Part shown: positions 1 to 14,218 of the stretch, piece by piece
Layout: every line of letters begins with the position of its first letter
How positions within the stretch are numbered: the first letter of the stretch is position 1
From: Mallotus nudiflorus
Lineage: Eukaryota > Streptophyta > Magnoliopsida > Malpighiales > Euphorbiaceae
Direction: 5' to 3'
Assembly: GCA_947683625.1 (NCBI GenBank)
Contig: CANTUR010000630.1
Span: 1 to 64,000 of the forward strand
DNA: 64,000 nt
The notes under the pieces: model-generated
Databases searched by the model: none
What the model was told of the DNA's origin: nothing
Seen by the model: only the letters and a program-made list of their open reading frames with translations
Translations under genes and position numbers: made by a program

Positions 1-3000
1 ACTCCAATCCACCCATAGATGCCATTCACCAACAAATCATGCAAAAAATTGAAAAAAAAAAAAACACAAATAACATCAAAATTTGTGAGATAAACAAACA
101 AAATACATGCAATACAAAAAAAACAAAGATCTAACAAGATCTTTACCAAAACTAGTTGATTTCTCTAAAAAGAACTTTGCATGTCGATTTCCTCACTATC
201 AATGTTAATTTTTGAACATTGACAATAACAAAAATAACAACAAAGTGTGGTTATCTGCAATCTATAAGTTCTATACTCAACAATGAGTCAGAGTATTATT
301 TATACTCAAAACATCAAGGAAACATAAGCAGATTTGAGTCTCTAAGAGTAAGATACTCAAGTTAATGTGATAATCAAGAGGATACAAAGATAGAAGGGGA
401 TGAGAATCATGACATGAGAGTAAGGGAAGTGCAAAGCTTTACTGAAGTGAATAAAAGAATGGTGCGAGAAACTATTAGATTTTTAGGGTTACAGAGAAAA
501 GTCGAGAGAGAGAAGACTTTACAAAGGTTGAGAGAAAAGGAGAGAATGTCGATTAGGTTTAGAGGAATGAGGGCTTCAAATAAACAGAGGTAAATATATG
601 TGTAGTTTTAGGGCATCCTATAAAATGACGTAGTTTTTATTTCGCTCCTCTTTTATATTTTCGGTAATTCCATTGGTTTGGTTTTTTTTATGTATCAACT
701 GAACCAAAAATTGACTTTTCCTTACTCTCTCAATCGAACCTCATGTCACAAAACTATGGTAACCGAACCACAAAAATTTCTATTTAATTTGGTTTGTGCG
801 TTTCAGACGGTATTTGCTCATCCCTACTTTTAATACTAGAGTTTTTGCTATGTGTCTATTCAATTTTTGACAAAGACATCTACACTACAAAATAATTTTC
901 TACATATGCAGATGGCCTCCATTATTTTGACCAAAAAAAAAATGGCCTCCATTATTTAGGAAATAATTAATGTGCTTACTAAGTTAAAAAAAAAAAAATC
1001 TCTTGCAGTAAACTCATAGAAGTAGTTACCCTTTCGTTTTTACACCAAGTAACGCTCCATTTCATTAAATAACATTCGATTACAAAAGTCACTGATACAG
1101 ATCTGGAATTGTTTATTGAAGAGAAGAGGACAGGACAAAATGAATGAGTGTACCAAATTAACTGAACAGATTTTCACTAAATTTACCTTTACCATTTATT
1201 CCACTTCTATTTTCTTTAGAAAAATTTATATTGGTATAAAAATAGTTTAAATTTTTCATCGGGAAAATAGTTTAGCGATCACTTATTTTTAAAAGCATTT
1301 TAAAATATATAAAATTTGAATTCTACATAAAATAAATTTTACAGAATTAGCCTTAGTCTACCCTCTTTTGGGTGCCATTAAATTGAGCAAAATTTGAATG
1401 GAGGGACCTTGTAGAAATTATTTTTTCTTTAAAAAAATTGATGACAAAAAAGACTAGGTTCTTTTTTATTGCATTGAAATGGCTGAAAGGACACATAAGA
1501 CTAGGTTCTACACGCCCCATGTGCACAAACATGCGATTGTCTTGCTGAAATGATGCTAGTGTTTTGGCAAGGAAGTGAAAGCAGCAATCATGGTGGGTGA
1601 AAATGGTTCTCCTGTAAGCCTGTACGTGTCTGTCAATGGAGAATATAATACACAAAACCAGCGGCTTCGTTACTTAAGAATCCTGAATTTCTTGCACATC
1701 TTTAAGTCTTTTCAACTTTAGTATTAAACTATTAATTTTTTTTTTTCAATTTAGCTAAATGTATATATAGAGAGCTAAATTGACTTCAGTCTTATAATAA
1801 TTTTTTGCTGAATTAACATTGGAATTGAAAAAAATTAAACTTTTTCCTAAGACTCACTATTTCGCCAAAGTAAATTCACTATTACTAAAATTTGAATCAA
1901 TATGATTGACTCATTAATGTTTAATTTTAATTATTAAAACCAATTATGCTTCAAACTTAGCAAACGCTATCACAAATTTGAAATTAATTTAACTATATGC
2001 TAAAATAGAAAAATATATCTACATAAAAAGAAAAAAAAAAAAACTAAAGCTATATATATGCTAAGCAAATTCATATCTTTTTCAGTAATTAAGCCCCCAA
2101 AAGATAGGACAGCTCAAATATGGGCAAACGAATAAGCTGCATGCAAGAATCTTAGTTCAGCTATTTATTGCTATTTAACATATAAATTATCATTAAATGT
2201 GGTTTCTAGATACAACGGCAATTAGGACCAAGCACGATACAATTCAATTCAATGAATGCAATTCTCTAAAATCACTCCAAAATATTAAAGATTTAAAAAT
2301 TAAAATTATAAAATTACTCCAAATTTTCAGTTCGATTTAATTCAATTTAAAAATTAAAATTTTCAATTCAATTGATCAATTCTTCTCTACATTAGTTTGA
2401 AAATCGGTTATTTTCTAATTTAAAAAATAAATAAAAACATAATTCAAATTCAACTATTAAATCACAAACCATTTCATAATTTTATCATAAAATTAAATAA
2501 TTTTTTATAATTTTATTTATCATTATTTTTTACTACAAAAATTTTATTAAAAATTTTATAGTAGACTCTAATATACCATACAAATTATTATATTTTTTTA
2601 TAAAAATTTATACAAATAATATATATTATAAAATAATAATAACACCATAGGTATTAAAAAAGTATATTATACTACAATTTTATTATTGATTCAACATAAA
2701 TTATATTATAATATTCTAAAATGCTATTTACTAATTTAATATTTATTTTTTGTGATTTAAAATAATTTAATTGATTAATAAAACTTTTTATTTCAAATAA
2801 TTAAAATGACATTGTTTTAGATTGCATGTTAAATTAGTAGGTCCAATATTAATAAATTAAACACAAGTATTGCAAAAATATTTATAATATATGTGCATAT
2901 ATAACTCTAATTCTATAAATTATCAGTTCTAATTTCAGGTCTTCAATTCAATACAATTCGGAGCAGTTTAAAATGGATCTCAATTTAGAGAATTCAAATT

Positions 3001-3330
3001 TTCTGAACCAATCTCAATAAATATTCTGGTCCGAAGAAAGTCAAATGATTAACGGAGAACCAAATTTTCAGCAGCTCGGGTTCTCCAAAACCCATGCCAG
3101 CCTTAGCGGTAATAGGTCTCCAAAAAGGGGAGGGGGAGGGGAATGTATCTCAGGCTTTGCAATTTACAATATAGCGCTCTCACACAATATAAGGATTCAT
3201 GTACAAACTGCCGGGACATGCATATAACATTACCATCAAATCCGGTTCTCCGAATTTTCTCATCGAGGGAGCAATACTTATCCTCATAATGCTTTGCTCA
3301 TTGATTGGCTTCACTTCTCACAAATGTGAA
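1..3330. other. AT-rich intergenic region, no gene recognised
   Basis: I see no recognisable gene here. A 100-codon minus-strand open frame at 1353-1655 resembles no family I know and has no splice or codon support. The part from about 2230 to 3000 is very AT-rich. It starts and ends with degenerate AATTCAATTC-type motifs in partly inverted orientation, so it may be a decayed foldback element, but the arms are too diverged to be sure. The last few hundred bases are the probable 3' untranslated side of the minus-strand SOS2 gene. Confidence 0.5.
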
Positions 3331-6300
3331 TCAGCAAGTCATTGATCTAAGCAGGGTGCAGGCATCTACCCCATCCGTTGGTACCCATATGATATTCTCC
3401 AGCTTAGCACAAAAGTTCTTGTAGAACTGCAATGAGATGCAGGTGAGACCAAAGCCACAAGTATTAATGGAAGTATAAATGCGAGTAAATTACATCTGAT
3501 GCTATTGTGTAATCAACCAAGGCGATATTCACAATAACAGAAAAGATAGGAATACAGTGCATGAATCAATCAAATATTGATCATGAAAATCATATCACAG
3601 GATATTCCAAAATCAACAACTTAACAAACTCTTAAGGCCTAAGCGGTACCTGTCAGCGCAAACACTGAAATGCTTTTAACAGTCTAAATGGATACTACCT
3701 AATGTAAGAATTTCTGTCAAGTCAAAGCAAAGCTGGCATTATTGTAAGAGTAGCTAGCGAGAAGAACGGTTTTTGCATTTGCATACCACATATTGAGATT
3801 TCAAGATACACCAGGAAGAACTATTGAAGTGGATGGGAAAAATATCAAGGTGAAGGAGAAGTGGGAGAAAGCAAGGAAGATGTAAGGGGAAGGTAATTTT
3901 GGGGAAAAAAAAAGGTTACCTACATGTTTGAAACACCAGGGTATGAAATAGGCCAAAAATTAAAAGCCTAAATTTAATGTATAGAGGTAATCAATTATAT
4001 CCGCTATCTTCAAATCAAAAGCAGGCCTTGATTGAACATGCTCAATGCAACGAAGCATTAATCCCTTTCTAGTTGGGTTGGCTATATGGATTCTATTTCT
4101 CTATTCCTCACGAAGTCAGGCTACATCTTTCCAGAGATGTAAACTAGCTAGATTCTCTTACAGCATTTTTCTCCAATTTAATTTAGGCCTAGCCCTCCCT
4201 TTTTTTCACTCTGTCCACCATGATAACATGGCCAACCTTCATAACTGGGGCATTGGCCGGTCGTAAGGCTCATATGACCAAATCACCTCAATATCTACTT
4301 TTCCAGCTTGTCTTCAACAGGTACCATTCCCATCTTTTCTCTAATACACTCATTAACCTCTCTCCATTCTTGTAAACCAAGACAACTAGCATCTTTATCT
4401 CAGCAACAGTTATCATAAGCTCACGTTGTGTCTTCATTACTCAGCACTTGTTGCCATACATCATAAGCATTATATTTCAGACGATAAAGCTTTCCTTCCA
4501 ACTTATTTGGCATCGTGCAGTCACATAGAATCTTGTCTGATCATAGCAGACATATCCTAGTCCTTGGTCAATCATAAAAAAAAAAAAAAAGAAAAAAAAA
4601 TTTCACATAAGAACCTGTATCATTTTATTCTCTTATTTTGATTCAAAAATCCAATATCATTGAGTTGTAGCTTTCTTTTTTTTTTGGGTCAGGTTTTCAA
4701 TGTTTTGCACAGTACGTATCTATATCGATCACTTTGTGAAATGGCTAATGCTTGCATATTGCTTCTTAGATCCAAATATGCATATAAATAGCCCCATGAC
4801 TTTGTATAAAACATGATTTGAAGATGAATGAACAAATATTCAGAAGATGAAGCTACCTTGTGATATTCAAGAGTATTGCCAGATGCCTTGCGGACATCTA
4901 CCATATATAGTGATGGTGCAACTTCAAAAACCTATGGACAAGACAACTAACTTATAAATGGTGCTCATCCTGAAACCATTAAAGCTTAAGTTCTTCAAAA
5001 GAAAACTTAGAGAGAGAAAATATTCAAATCTACAAAGTTACCTCTAGGACAACTGCAAACTGACCAGCCGTGTTTGCAGAGATTCCTTCTAGTCTTGTCT
5101 GCATGAATATCATTTATTAGAATCACTAGAGACAATATGGAGACAAGGTAATTAAACAATTTAATATACCGTAATCCAGTCAATTCTGGCCTCTGCTGAG
5201 GGGAATTCATAATGGGAACTTTCTAGGGGTGCATAATGACAAGGTGATTTCTTTTTATCAATTTCATGTGTGTTTTCTATTGACGAGAACCTACCAGTTC
5301 CCTTTGTTATTATATGAAGAATTCTTGTTGCTTACAGTACAATGCAGAAAACAGAAATAATTTCCTGGAGAACTCCCAGAAATGGCAGCTTGTCTGCTAG
5401 CATATGTGAACTTTAAACAGACGTTCATATCCAAATCTAGTAAAACACTTTTCATTAGAAGAGAGGATCATCAGCCTCCTCAAAGGTGAAAGTACTTACA
5501 ACTCATGCTAAAATACCTCTCAGCCTCAAAGCCCAAATAATCCCAGAAGTAACAGGAATAACATTTACTCTCTAACATGCTCCCTCATGCAGAATCACAG
5601 TAGGATTTAAAGAATAAATTAAGCACAGTCCCAATTTATACCTTACAATAAAATGAGATCATAAATGTGGATAAATAATTAACAGCACTAATTCTTTTAA
5701 TTTTATTAATTCTGCCTTTCATTAGTGGTCTGTCTCCACTGTAGTTGATTTTAAGGTTGCATGAAAAAACATAAATAAACAAATACATTTACACACAAAT
5801 GGAGGAGCCAATCATAGTCAATGTCAGTATTTAGTAACCATAAATGGATTTGAGATGGTTTTATGTTAAACAACTGATGAAATAAAACACCAAGATTGGA
5901 AAAAATAAATAAATAAAAGAATCCACCGCAATTGGAAAACAACACATTTGACTTCTAGATTTGGAGACAAACTTTAGAGTGAAAAGATGGCATAGTTTAT
6001 GCAATGTATGGATTAAAACATCAAAATTGACAAAACCAAAAGAAATCATCATAACTGGGGAAAAAACACATGATATTCTATGTTTTCTTTTGGCCACCAA
6101 CATTTTAGAATAATAGGAGCAGAAATTTAGTTGCAGCCTTCCATGTTAATAAGAATTGTCCATCATGTTAATGTACCAATTACAAATGCTCACCCTATCA
6201 GAAAATAGGGAAAAAATTTCGTCATAGAAGACCAACTACATCGTACACCTAGCGAAAAGTTTTAAAATGCTGATATGATATTCAGATGTACCAAGTCGTA

Positions 6301-7347
6301 CCTTGTAGTTACGTGTATGAACCTTAAGACCCATAGATTCTGCAACAACTTCAATCGTTGAAATTATAACTTTCGCTGGTTTGCGGGATACAAAACGAGT
6401 TTGACGCTTCACATAATCCTGCCAAGAGAAAAATGTCATTAGCCAACCTGTCCAGAAGCACATTTTATTATCATAGAGCTATAAAGAAATCAGTCAAGAT
6501 AAAAAGAAATCAGCATCCATGGTAGAGCAGGCATTGTGAATAACATGTCATCTGCAAACCTATAAACTTCCTCAAACACCACGAACAAATTGGTTGTTAA
6601 ATCTAAAACTTATACCGTCCATCCTTATAACCAATTGTAATTGTGCAATGTAGCATTTTTGTCACCATGTCACATCTTTACATTTATTTGACAAATTGCA
6701 AGACTATATGCAAAAATTCGTTAAATAATATCACATAAAACAGGAAAAACAATTTTACTATTTCAGCAACAATGGCACAAGTAGATGCCAGAAAGGATAG
6801 GAAATTAATTTCAGTTATATTGCTATATTAGTTAACTATATCACTGTACCTGTCTCCTGTCAAATAATGCTGACAGATTTAACCCCTGGGACAGAGTAAT
6901 CATCTCGAAGGCATTCATTATGAGAGGACCCCCCTTCACTATTTTCTGACTGCTCTTGTACATATTGGTCCTGCATTAGGCCAAGAACAGCCCATTATAT
7001 AGAGAAAACCATAAAGAATGTGAAGCAAATAGTTTCTGAAAACATCAGACTACATCTAAACATCTCAGTGAGGGAGAGAAACACGACAAAAATCTACACC
7101 AAATGTAGAATTTAGCAAAACCTGCATTATTGTTTTAAAATGCATAAAAATGATAGCCAACCTCAATATCTTCAAACACTGCACGAACATCATCTAAATT
7201 CACTTCCAGCTCTTCACTTTGTTTGCCAGGAACATAGTTTTTCCGAAACCATGGATGCTTTTTAATTTCTTCGATGTTTATACGCTGCATTAAGCAAAAC
7301 CAATTATAACAAAGGAACACAAATATTAGGAATACCTTCAAGCTTGC

Positions 7348-7389
<42 letters not shown>

Positions 7390-10300
7390 TAACTTTTCAT
7401 TTCTGAATGGGTTGCCTGCGTGACCTCCACCCCATGCATACAATGAAGGCACCAGTAAGACAGTAACATAATTTCCAAAATCACAGTGAACATCACCATG
7501 ATGAATATAAATAGAAAACTGCATAACATCTACTGCATACATTTGCAGGATTTTGATAGAAAAAGTCAATGCAAATATGTTCATTTGTTGTGAACTTGTG
7601 TCCATGATTCTGCTACTTGCAAGTAAAAATACTAAGATACACAAACAAATTATAATAAGAAGGAAAAATAAATGCCATAAATTTGAAACTTATTTGTGGA
7701 GTTTTTGTTTTTGTTTTTTGGGGGGGATGATGATGGTAGCGGCTGTTATCTGACTCTTCCACCCACAATTTTAATTTCCAAAAGTGCCTCCAATCCACAA
7801 AATTAAAAGCATGATAAGCAACAAAGAAGATTATATGAATCAAATAATAATTTAGACCCAAGTTGACATAGTGAATCAAATGCTCACAGTTTTTGGGTTC
7901 GGATCAAGTATCTTGTCTATCAAACCCTTTGCCCCAGGAGAAAACCAAAATGGACAAGAATATTCTGCAGCATTTATCTGTACATCAACAAGAAATACAG
8001 TTGTGTTCAAGATACAGTTATGAAATTTTAAGCATTAACAAAATTAACATTTAGCTAAACAAGAAACATTCTTTATGAGAAAGATGAAGATAAACAGAAA
8101 GTTTCCAGTGAATCTATTAAAAAAATACATGAAAATGACAAAATGCAGGTAGCAGGATTGCTAGAGGAAAAAAAGGAGGATGAGCAGAAATTTGAAAAGA
8201 AGATTTGCAAACCAAGCATTTAACAATAATATGTGCACTGCAAAATTTGACAGTTAGGGGGTGAATCTGTGCACGTGTGAATACCTTTTTGTATAAAGTT
8301 GGAAGGTCAACTTCATCAAATGGAAGATATCCAGCCATAAGAACATAAAGTATGACTCCACATGACCACACATCAGCAACTGCCCCATCGTAACCCTGGT
8401 GGCTGATCACCTGATTAACAGTCCTTTAGTGTAAGAATTAGACAAATTAGGAACAAATGGTCAAATCTTTTTCTTGCATTAATAACTGGACTATGTAAAA
8501 AGTTACAGAAATGCATAACAATATTCAAGCTACAAATACATGTTATTTATCAGAATCACACAGAAAATGAATACCAGCAAAATTATTAGGAATGCATAAG
8601 AGATAGCCATGGGTAAAAATTTCACAAATGACAGCTGAGAGAGAATAAGGTCTGCATATTAAATAAATTAGGTTACATAACATTCAGTGCTTTTCTTCAT
8701 CCTTCACTACCATCCATTTGTCAACTTCAGCAAGAATAATATATCTGTCCTCTGCCTGCAGCCCCGAACAGAACAAAAGAACAAAATAGTTTCGGGCTTC
8801 TTTAATCTTAATAGGTTCTGATGTTTTTAGTGCTGTTGAGAATATCCTGCATTGAAGTAATACTGCACTTCCTGATAAGTTTCTTGTCATTAACAAATTG
8901 CCTGATCATTTCAGTTACCAGCCCAATTGAATAACAAACCCTAATAAAGGATAGCCACATAAGGAAGCGTCAAGTGTTTCTATGACAAAAGACTCCAAGT
9001 AAATGTTTGGGTCACACTGCACCCATGTGAGAAGTCCAAGACCAAACCATGAAGACACTGGCGGTATCAAGTAAACGTATAATTCTAGAAGAAAATGATG
9101 TGGGAACTCTAACAACAAATAATGGCACCATATAAGTATATGCTGAGCAGCATTGATCTCACATGGAAGTCTAGGATCAAAAAAGTTGGACCACTTTACC
9201 AATTAGAATCAGCTGCTTAATGCATGGGAAGGGGAAAGAGTCAAAAGGCACTCAAAAGGAATATCAAATAAATACATTGCATCTCCACAGAAGAAACAAT
9301 CTAATGGTCCAGAATGTGTGATCAAAGCATAGACCGCCAGCAAAAAAAATTCTACTAATATTTAAAAATAATTAAAAAAAAAAAAAACTTAAGATGGGCA
9401 ATGCTCAAGAAAACATATCAAGTACTTATAAATGCCTGTTGAGAAAGTACCTCAGGTGCAACGTAATTTGGGGTTCCACAAGTTGTGTGAAGAAGTCCAA
9501 CCCCCTGCACGTGCATGAAAAGTTCAGGTGACAGATGCAGATAAATGGATAAGGAATATAATTTACAAGCAAGCACAAGATTAAGGAATAATTTCATGCT
9601 TACTTTCTGAGGCAAGGCACTCAGTCCAAAGTCTGAAACCTTCAAATTTCCAAAAGAATCAAGAAGAAGGTTTTCAGGCTGCATAAGAAAATGATCAAAT
9701 CAGTATCAAAACATAGGGAAAAAAACATATATTAAAGATAACTCAAACGCTAAGTATCGTAGCTGCTCACCTTCAGGTCTCTGTGGTACACACCTTTACT
9801 ATGACAATGAGCAACTGCATCTATCAGCTGTTGAAAATATCGCCTTGCTTCATGTTCAGGAAGTTTTCCTTGGTGAGCCTGTGAATTCAAATGAAAGCAA
9901 TACATATAAATATTCCCAATAGTAAATAAAGTAATGACTAGTATAATGCAGACTAGACTACAGTACAACACGGTCCAACTTCAAATTCTTTTGAATATGC
10001 TATCATTCCAAACATGCCTTGATTGGGAAAAAATAATTTACAAGAATCCAAACAAATAGAATTCTTGCAAAATCTTGTCAATTTTGACATGGTATTAAAA
10101 TCTCATTCGTTCTTTTTAAATGAAATAATGCTATGTTTGGATGCAAGGGATTTGAACATGGATTTGAATTTTAATGAAATCTCTTGTTTGGAAACTGCAT
10201 GGATCTGTATTTATGAGGATTTCAAACAAATCCACAATAAATTCAATAGCTCATTTAATGAGGATTTAGAATAACATGTAATTTGAAATTTAATTATTTG

Positions 10301-10959
10301 AAATCTAAGATTTCAAATCAAATACTTGCATCCAAACACACTCTAAATGAATTCTAGCAACTATAAACATTCCAAAAACGATAATTGACCAAAAAGACTT
10401 GAGTTCTTGCATTTTCAGACATTCCAAACACACCCATAAACAAATCAAGAACGAAAAGAAAGGCCTCACAATTTTATCAAACAATTCTCCACCAGTAACA
10501 AACTCAAGAATTATATATATCTTCGTCCTGCTCGCCAAGACCTACAATTTGAACCATTTGTCAATAAAACAAACCATGTAAGTTATTAATAATATAATTC
10601 TATAAGGAAGGTATTAAAATAAAGCCATACCTCATGCAATCTAACTATGTTGTTATGTCTAACAATCTTCATGATTGATATCTCCCTCTTAATCTGCATA
10701 TTAAAACCCAAAAATAAATAAATAAATAAGCATTTTTTTATTAAAAAAAAAGTTAAATTTGCATTGCGTAATTATTAATTAGAATCACCTGATCAACCAT
10801 TTTGTGCTTAAGAATGGTGCTTTTGGCCATGACTTTCATGGCAACGCTCTGTCCAGTCTCCATATTTTGAGCAAATTTAACCTTCGCGAATGTTCCTTCG
10901 CCGATCGTACGACCCATCTCATATTTACCGACTTTTCTCGTTACATTTTTCATCATCAT
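3331..10959 (-). CDS. CIPK24: SOS2/CIPK24 CBL-interacting Ser/Thr kinase, 14 exons, one apparent frameshift
   Basis: This calcium-signalling kinase is bound by the CBL sensor SOS3/CBL4 and phosphorylates the plasma-membrane Na+/H+ antiporter SOS1. Exons, all phase 0: 10959-10789, 10693-10631, 10541-10470, 9878-9771, 9678-9604, 9504-9451, 8410-8285, 7977-7888, 7284-7162, 6970-6850, 6418-6302, 5098-5042, 4931-4857, 3426-3331 (TGA). They give 448 codons; Arabidopsis SOS2 has 446. Visible features: glycine loop GEGTFAKV (20-27), ATP lysine K42, HRD with D136, DFG at 154-156, activation-loop TTCGTPNYVAPE, NAF/FISL motif MNAFEMI (312-318), and the PPI region starting QTRFVSRKP. The motif MAKSTILKHKMVDQ and the DYVKRQTRFVSR block match SOS2 better than CIPK8 or CIPK23. 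Exon 10 is 121 bases instead of 120: six G where five keep frame (near 6932). Any of three consecutive ATGs could start translation. Confidence 0.93.
6850..6970 (-). other. CIPK24: SOS2 exon 10 with extra base in G run, contains NAF motif
   Basis: The exon is bounded by a clear AG acceptor and a GT donor. Read from its first base it encodes DQYVQEQSENSEGG. The frame then slips at a run of six G (C run near 6929-6934 on the plus strand). With five G the exon continues as PLIMNAFEMITLSQGLNLS, the CBL-binding NAF/FISL motif. As written, translation runs on for 22 foreign residues to a TGA, giving about 330 residues in all. A homopolymer sequencing error is the simplest cause; a real allele is possible. 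Confidence 0.85.
7351..7384. repeat. (AT)n microsatellite in a SOS2 intron
   Basis: A run of alternating T and A of about 34 bases lies between exons 8 and 9 of the SOS2 gene. It is probably length-polymorphic and could serve as a linked marker. Confidence 0.9.
10129..10346. mobile_element. MITE-like foldback element in SOS2 intron 3
   Basis: About 215 bases bounded by ATGTTTGGATGCAAG on the left and its near-perfect inverse CTTGCATCCAAACAC on the right. The interior is full of ATTTGAAAT-type short inverted motifs. It sits wholly within the intron between exons 3 and 4 of the SOS2 gene. Size, terminal inverted repeats and lack of coding capacity fit a MITE. I could not fix a target duplication, so the superfamily is open. 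Confidence 0.7.
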
Positions 10960-11324
10960 TTTCTGCTTCTTCTAATTGCATTTCACGCACCAAATCCACT
11001 CTAATTCTGCAACATAACCATATAAATTTAACTCATAAACACCTCCAGAAACAAATTATTCTCAGATTAAAATTCAACTCACACGTTAACGGAAATATTT
11101 TTTGCGAAACTTAACAATAAAGTAGATAAAATGCAAGCCAGCTGCGAGAAGAGTCTAGAGAAAGAGAAAAAATATTCCGGTGAGATTTTACCGGGTGAGA
11201 GAGTCAGGTTAAAAAAGATACTAGATATATCTCGGAGGAGCTTCGGCGAGTTTTTTTTTTGCCGTGATTAGCTCCGGCGAGGAGGCGATTAGAAATGGTT
11301 ATTCTAAAAAATAAATAAATAAAC

Positions 11325-11339
11325 AGAGACATATATAGA
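11325..11339 (-). promoter_or_regulatory. Candidate TATA box for SOS2
   Basis: On the minus strand the sequence reads GTCTATATATGTCTC about 370 bases upstream of the SOS2 start codon. It would place transcription start near 11300 and leave a leader of roughly 340 bases with CT-rich stretches, common in plant leaders. This rests on position and consensus only. Confidence 0.4.
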
Positions 11340-11449
11340 CTCTTCTCGCATATCTTGACTGCATATAGAGACGCCCGGCACAATAATCTTGTCGCGTTGA
11401 TTTGCTGAGATAACAATTGTTCACTGAATCCTCTATAAAAACTAACGGG

Positions 11450-14218
11450 GCATTTGCTTCATATTCCTAATCGGAAATGAAATGTAAATTAAAAAAAAAA
11501 AGTTTAGTAAATTATGGAACGGGCCACTTAAAAATATTTTATATTTATTTTTTTATACATAAAAATTAATATTATAATTATTTATTATTAAAGTATTTTT
11601 AAAAATTATTTATTTATTTACTAAAATATTATAATAATTTTTTAAAAATTATTATAAAAATTATTTATTTTTTATAAATATCTTTTCAAATATTTTAATA
11701 AAATATGATAATATTTAATTATGGTTAGTTTGACTTATACAAATTAAAATTTATTATCCATTGGATAGGTGTCTCATTCATAGGGTAATGGATTGTCAAT
11801 ACTAATGAGCTTTATTTCAAAACAAGCATTAATAATGGTAATGATTCATTTACATTTCCAATCGCACATTCATTTTGGTCCAAATAAACGGACCTATAAA
11901 CCCTATTTAACTTAAATAAGTGTTTCCAAAAGCCCTAAATCTCTTAAATGTATTTTCAAATTTAAATCTCTTGATATTATTTTTAAATTAAAATATAATT
12001 TTTATTCAAACTTACAAACCTCAAGTTATTTTGTACTTTTAATTTTCTATTTCCATCACTCGAACTTACAAATCCTTTAGTTGTCTTGTGTTATATTTCT
12101 TGACATCTTGAAAAACCTTTTATTTATAGATTTCTAAAACTTTAGGTCTAAATAAACTTATTTGAAAAGTTTTTATAATAATTCTAAAATTAATTCCTTT
12201 TTTAAGAATTAATTTTGTCTAATCCAACTCTAATTTGAATTCCTTATAATTTAAGTCAAAAACTTAACACAAAATATTAGCAAAATAAAGGATGAAAAGG
12301 CCAATAACTTAAATTTTTTTTTTATAAAAAAAATTACAAATTTTTTCCTATATTTTGATTTATTACACTATGTTATTTTTAACATTTTAAAAAATATTTA
12401 TTCATTTTTATATTTATTCATTTTTTAGCTCAAAAAAAATTCTATAAATTCTGGAATAATTCTCAATTAATTTTATATACATCAATTAAAAAGATACGTT
12501 TTTTTTTCCATTTCAGTCCTCATACTAAAAAAAATTTATATTTTTAACATTTTAATAAAATAATAATAATAATATATTTTATATTTTAATTGAATGATTT
12601 TATATTTTAATCTTCATTATAACAATATAAACTATTAGAAAATTTAAAATTAACAGTAAATAATAATTTTTTTTTAAAAAATAGTCATATTTTATAATAG
12701 GAAATATAAATAACTAAGGAAAATTTTAATTATTTTTTAATATGTAATTTTAACAAATATATTACAATTTTTATTTAAATTATTTAATAAATTATGATTC
12801 TTAAACTAATTGAAATTATTTAAACTATTATATAAGTTTGGCATATTGGAGTTGCCCTAAATTAACTATTAATAATTCAAGTTAAAGTGATGATAACGAC
12901 TATAAAGTTATTTTCTTAAATTACAAATTAAAATTAAAGCAAAAATTGACCATAATATAATTTAGTAAAATTATAGAAAATTTTATTGCTTTTGCTCTTT
13001 ATTGTTTCTCATTATCATTTATGATGGGCATAATTAAAAAAAGAAAAAAAATGTATTGTCCTTTTCTTTAGCCATTGATTTAGTATTATTTTTTTAAAAC
13101 GTCTAAATTATGCCATCGTATATAAATGATTAATCACTTGAGATCCTTAGTAATAAAAAAAAAATTATGCCATCGTGAATTCCAAGCAAACAGCTACTAA
13201 ATTCCAAGCCCATACGTCTTTACGTGGAGATTGCCAAATTTCACTATAGCCACAAATTTAGTCCAATTTCTTGTAAATTTAAACTCATGAATTCTCCCAA
13301 TCAAATTGGTGTACTTTTTACAAATTGTAAAAATTCTTGACGTTCCTTTAGTTTTATTTTTTAGAAAAAATATAATTACTCCAATTTAATTGGCGGAAAT
13401 ATTTTATCATGTAACATTTTCATTATTGATAATAGCATAATAAATTTATTTTTTTAATTATTTTTTGCCACGAATTAAGAATTACTTCCAAAATTATCCT
13501 AAATTGGGATTTTTTTTTTCTTTTTTACACTAAATTGATTAAAAAAAGGCCTCACTTACGTGTTCAAGGCCATGTCTAGTGTATGCGCAAATCAATAAAT
13601 TTACGCATGGTTTTAACGTGGAATGATTTCAATTCCACTTCAAAACTAACATCAAATTGATATTGATGAATAATGTCATGGTAAATTTGTTGTGTTACTG
13701 TTCACCAACGCCAAATATTATTTACTTTTTTTTAGGTTAAGTATAAAATAAATCATATACTTTTACATTTATAAAATTTGAAACCAATTTCAACAATTAT
13801 TTTTTTAATTAAAGAATATAAACTTATTTGAATTTATTATTATTATTATTATTATTTATATTTTCAAAATTAATATATTTATTTTTATTAATTACACATA
13901 TTATGAATTATATGTGCATAATATATTCACATGAATATAAAATAACATTATTCAAATATTAAATACATTATCAAATATTATATAAATATTAAAAAAATTA
14001 CATAAATCTTAAAACATTACACAATTATTAAAAAATTAGTAATGAAGTAATAAAAATAAAAGATATAAAAGAATATCACACAATGAGGAATGTGAAATTA
14101 TTTGTATGTTGTGTTGGAGCTTATGGAACAGACAGGATGTTTTTATATGGGAAAGGCAGCTTTTAATAACAAATCAAGTCCCCAGTGTGGCGAGGAAGCA
14201 GGCAAGGAGGAATATACC
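11450..14218. other. AT-rich intergenic region, no gene recognised
   Basis: Long A/T runs and short TAA repeats with no open frame that resembles a gene on either strand. I see no structured RNA and no transposon protein. It separates the SOS2 promoter from the foldback element that starts at 14219. Confidence 0.6.

Noticed and set aside
1353..1655. A 100-codon minus-strand open frame
   Set aside because: No recognisable motif, no splice or promoter context, and a composition like neighbouring non-coding DNA.
10023..10274. An 83-codon plus-strand frame within SOS2 intron 3
   Set aside because: It lies across the MITE-like foldback and is explained by its AT-rich inverted motifs.
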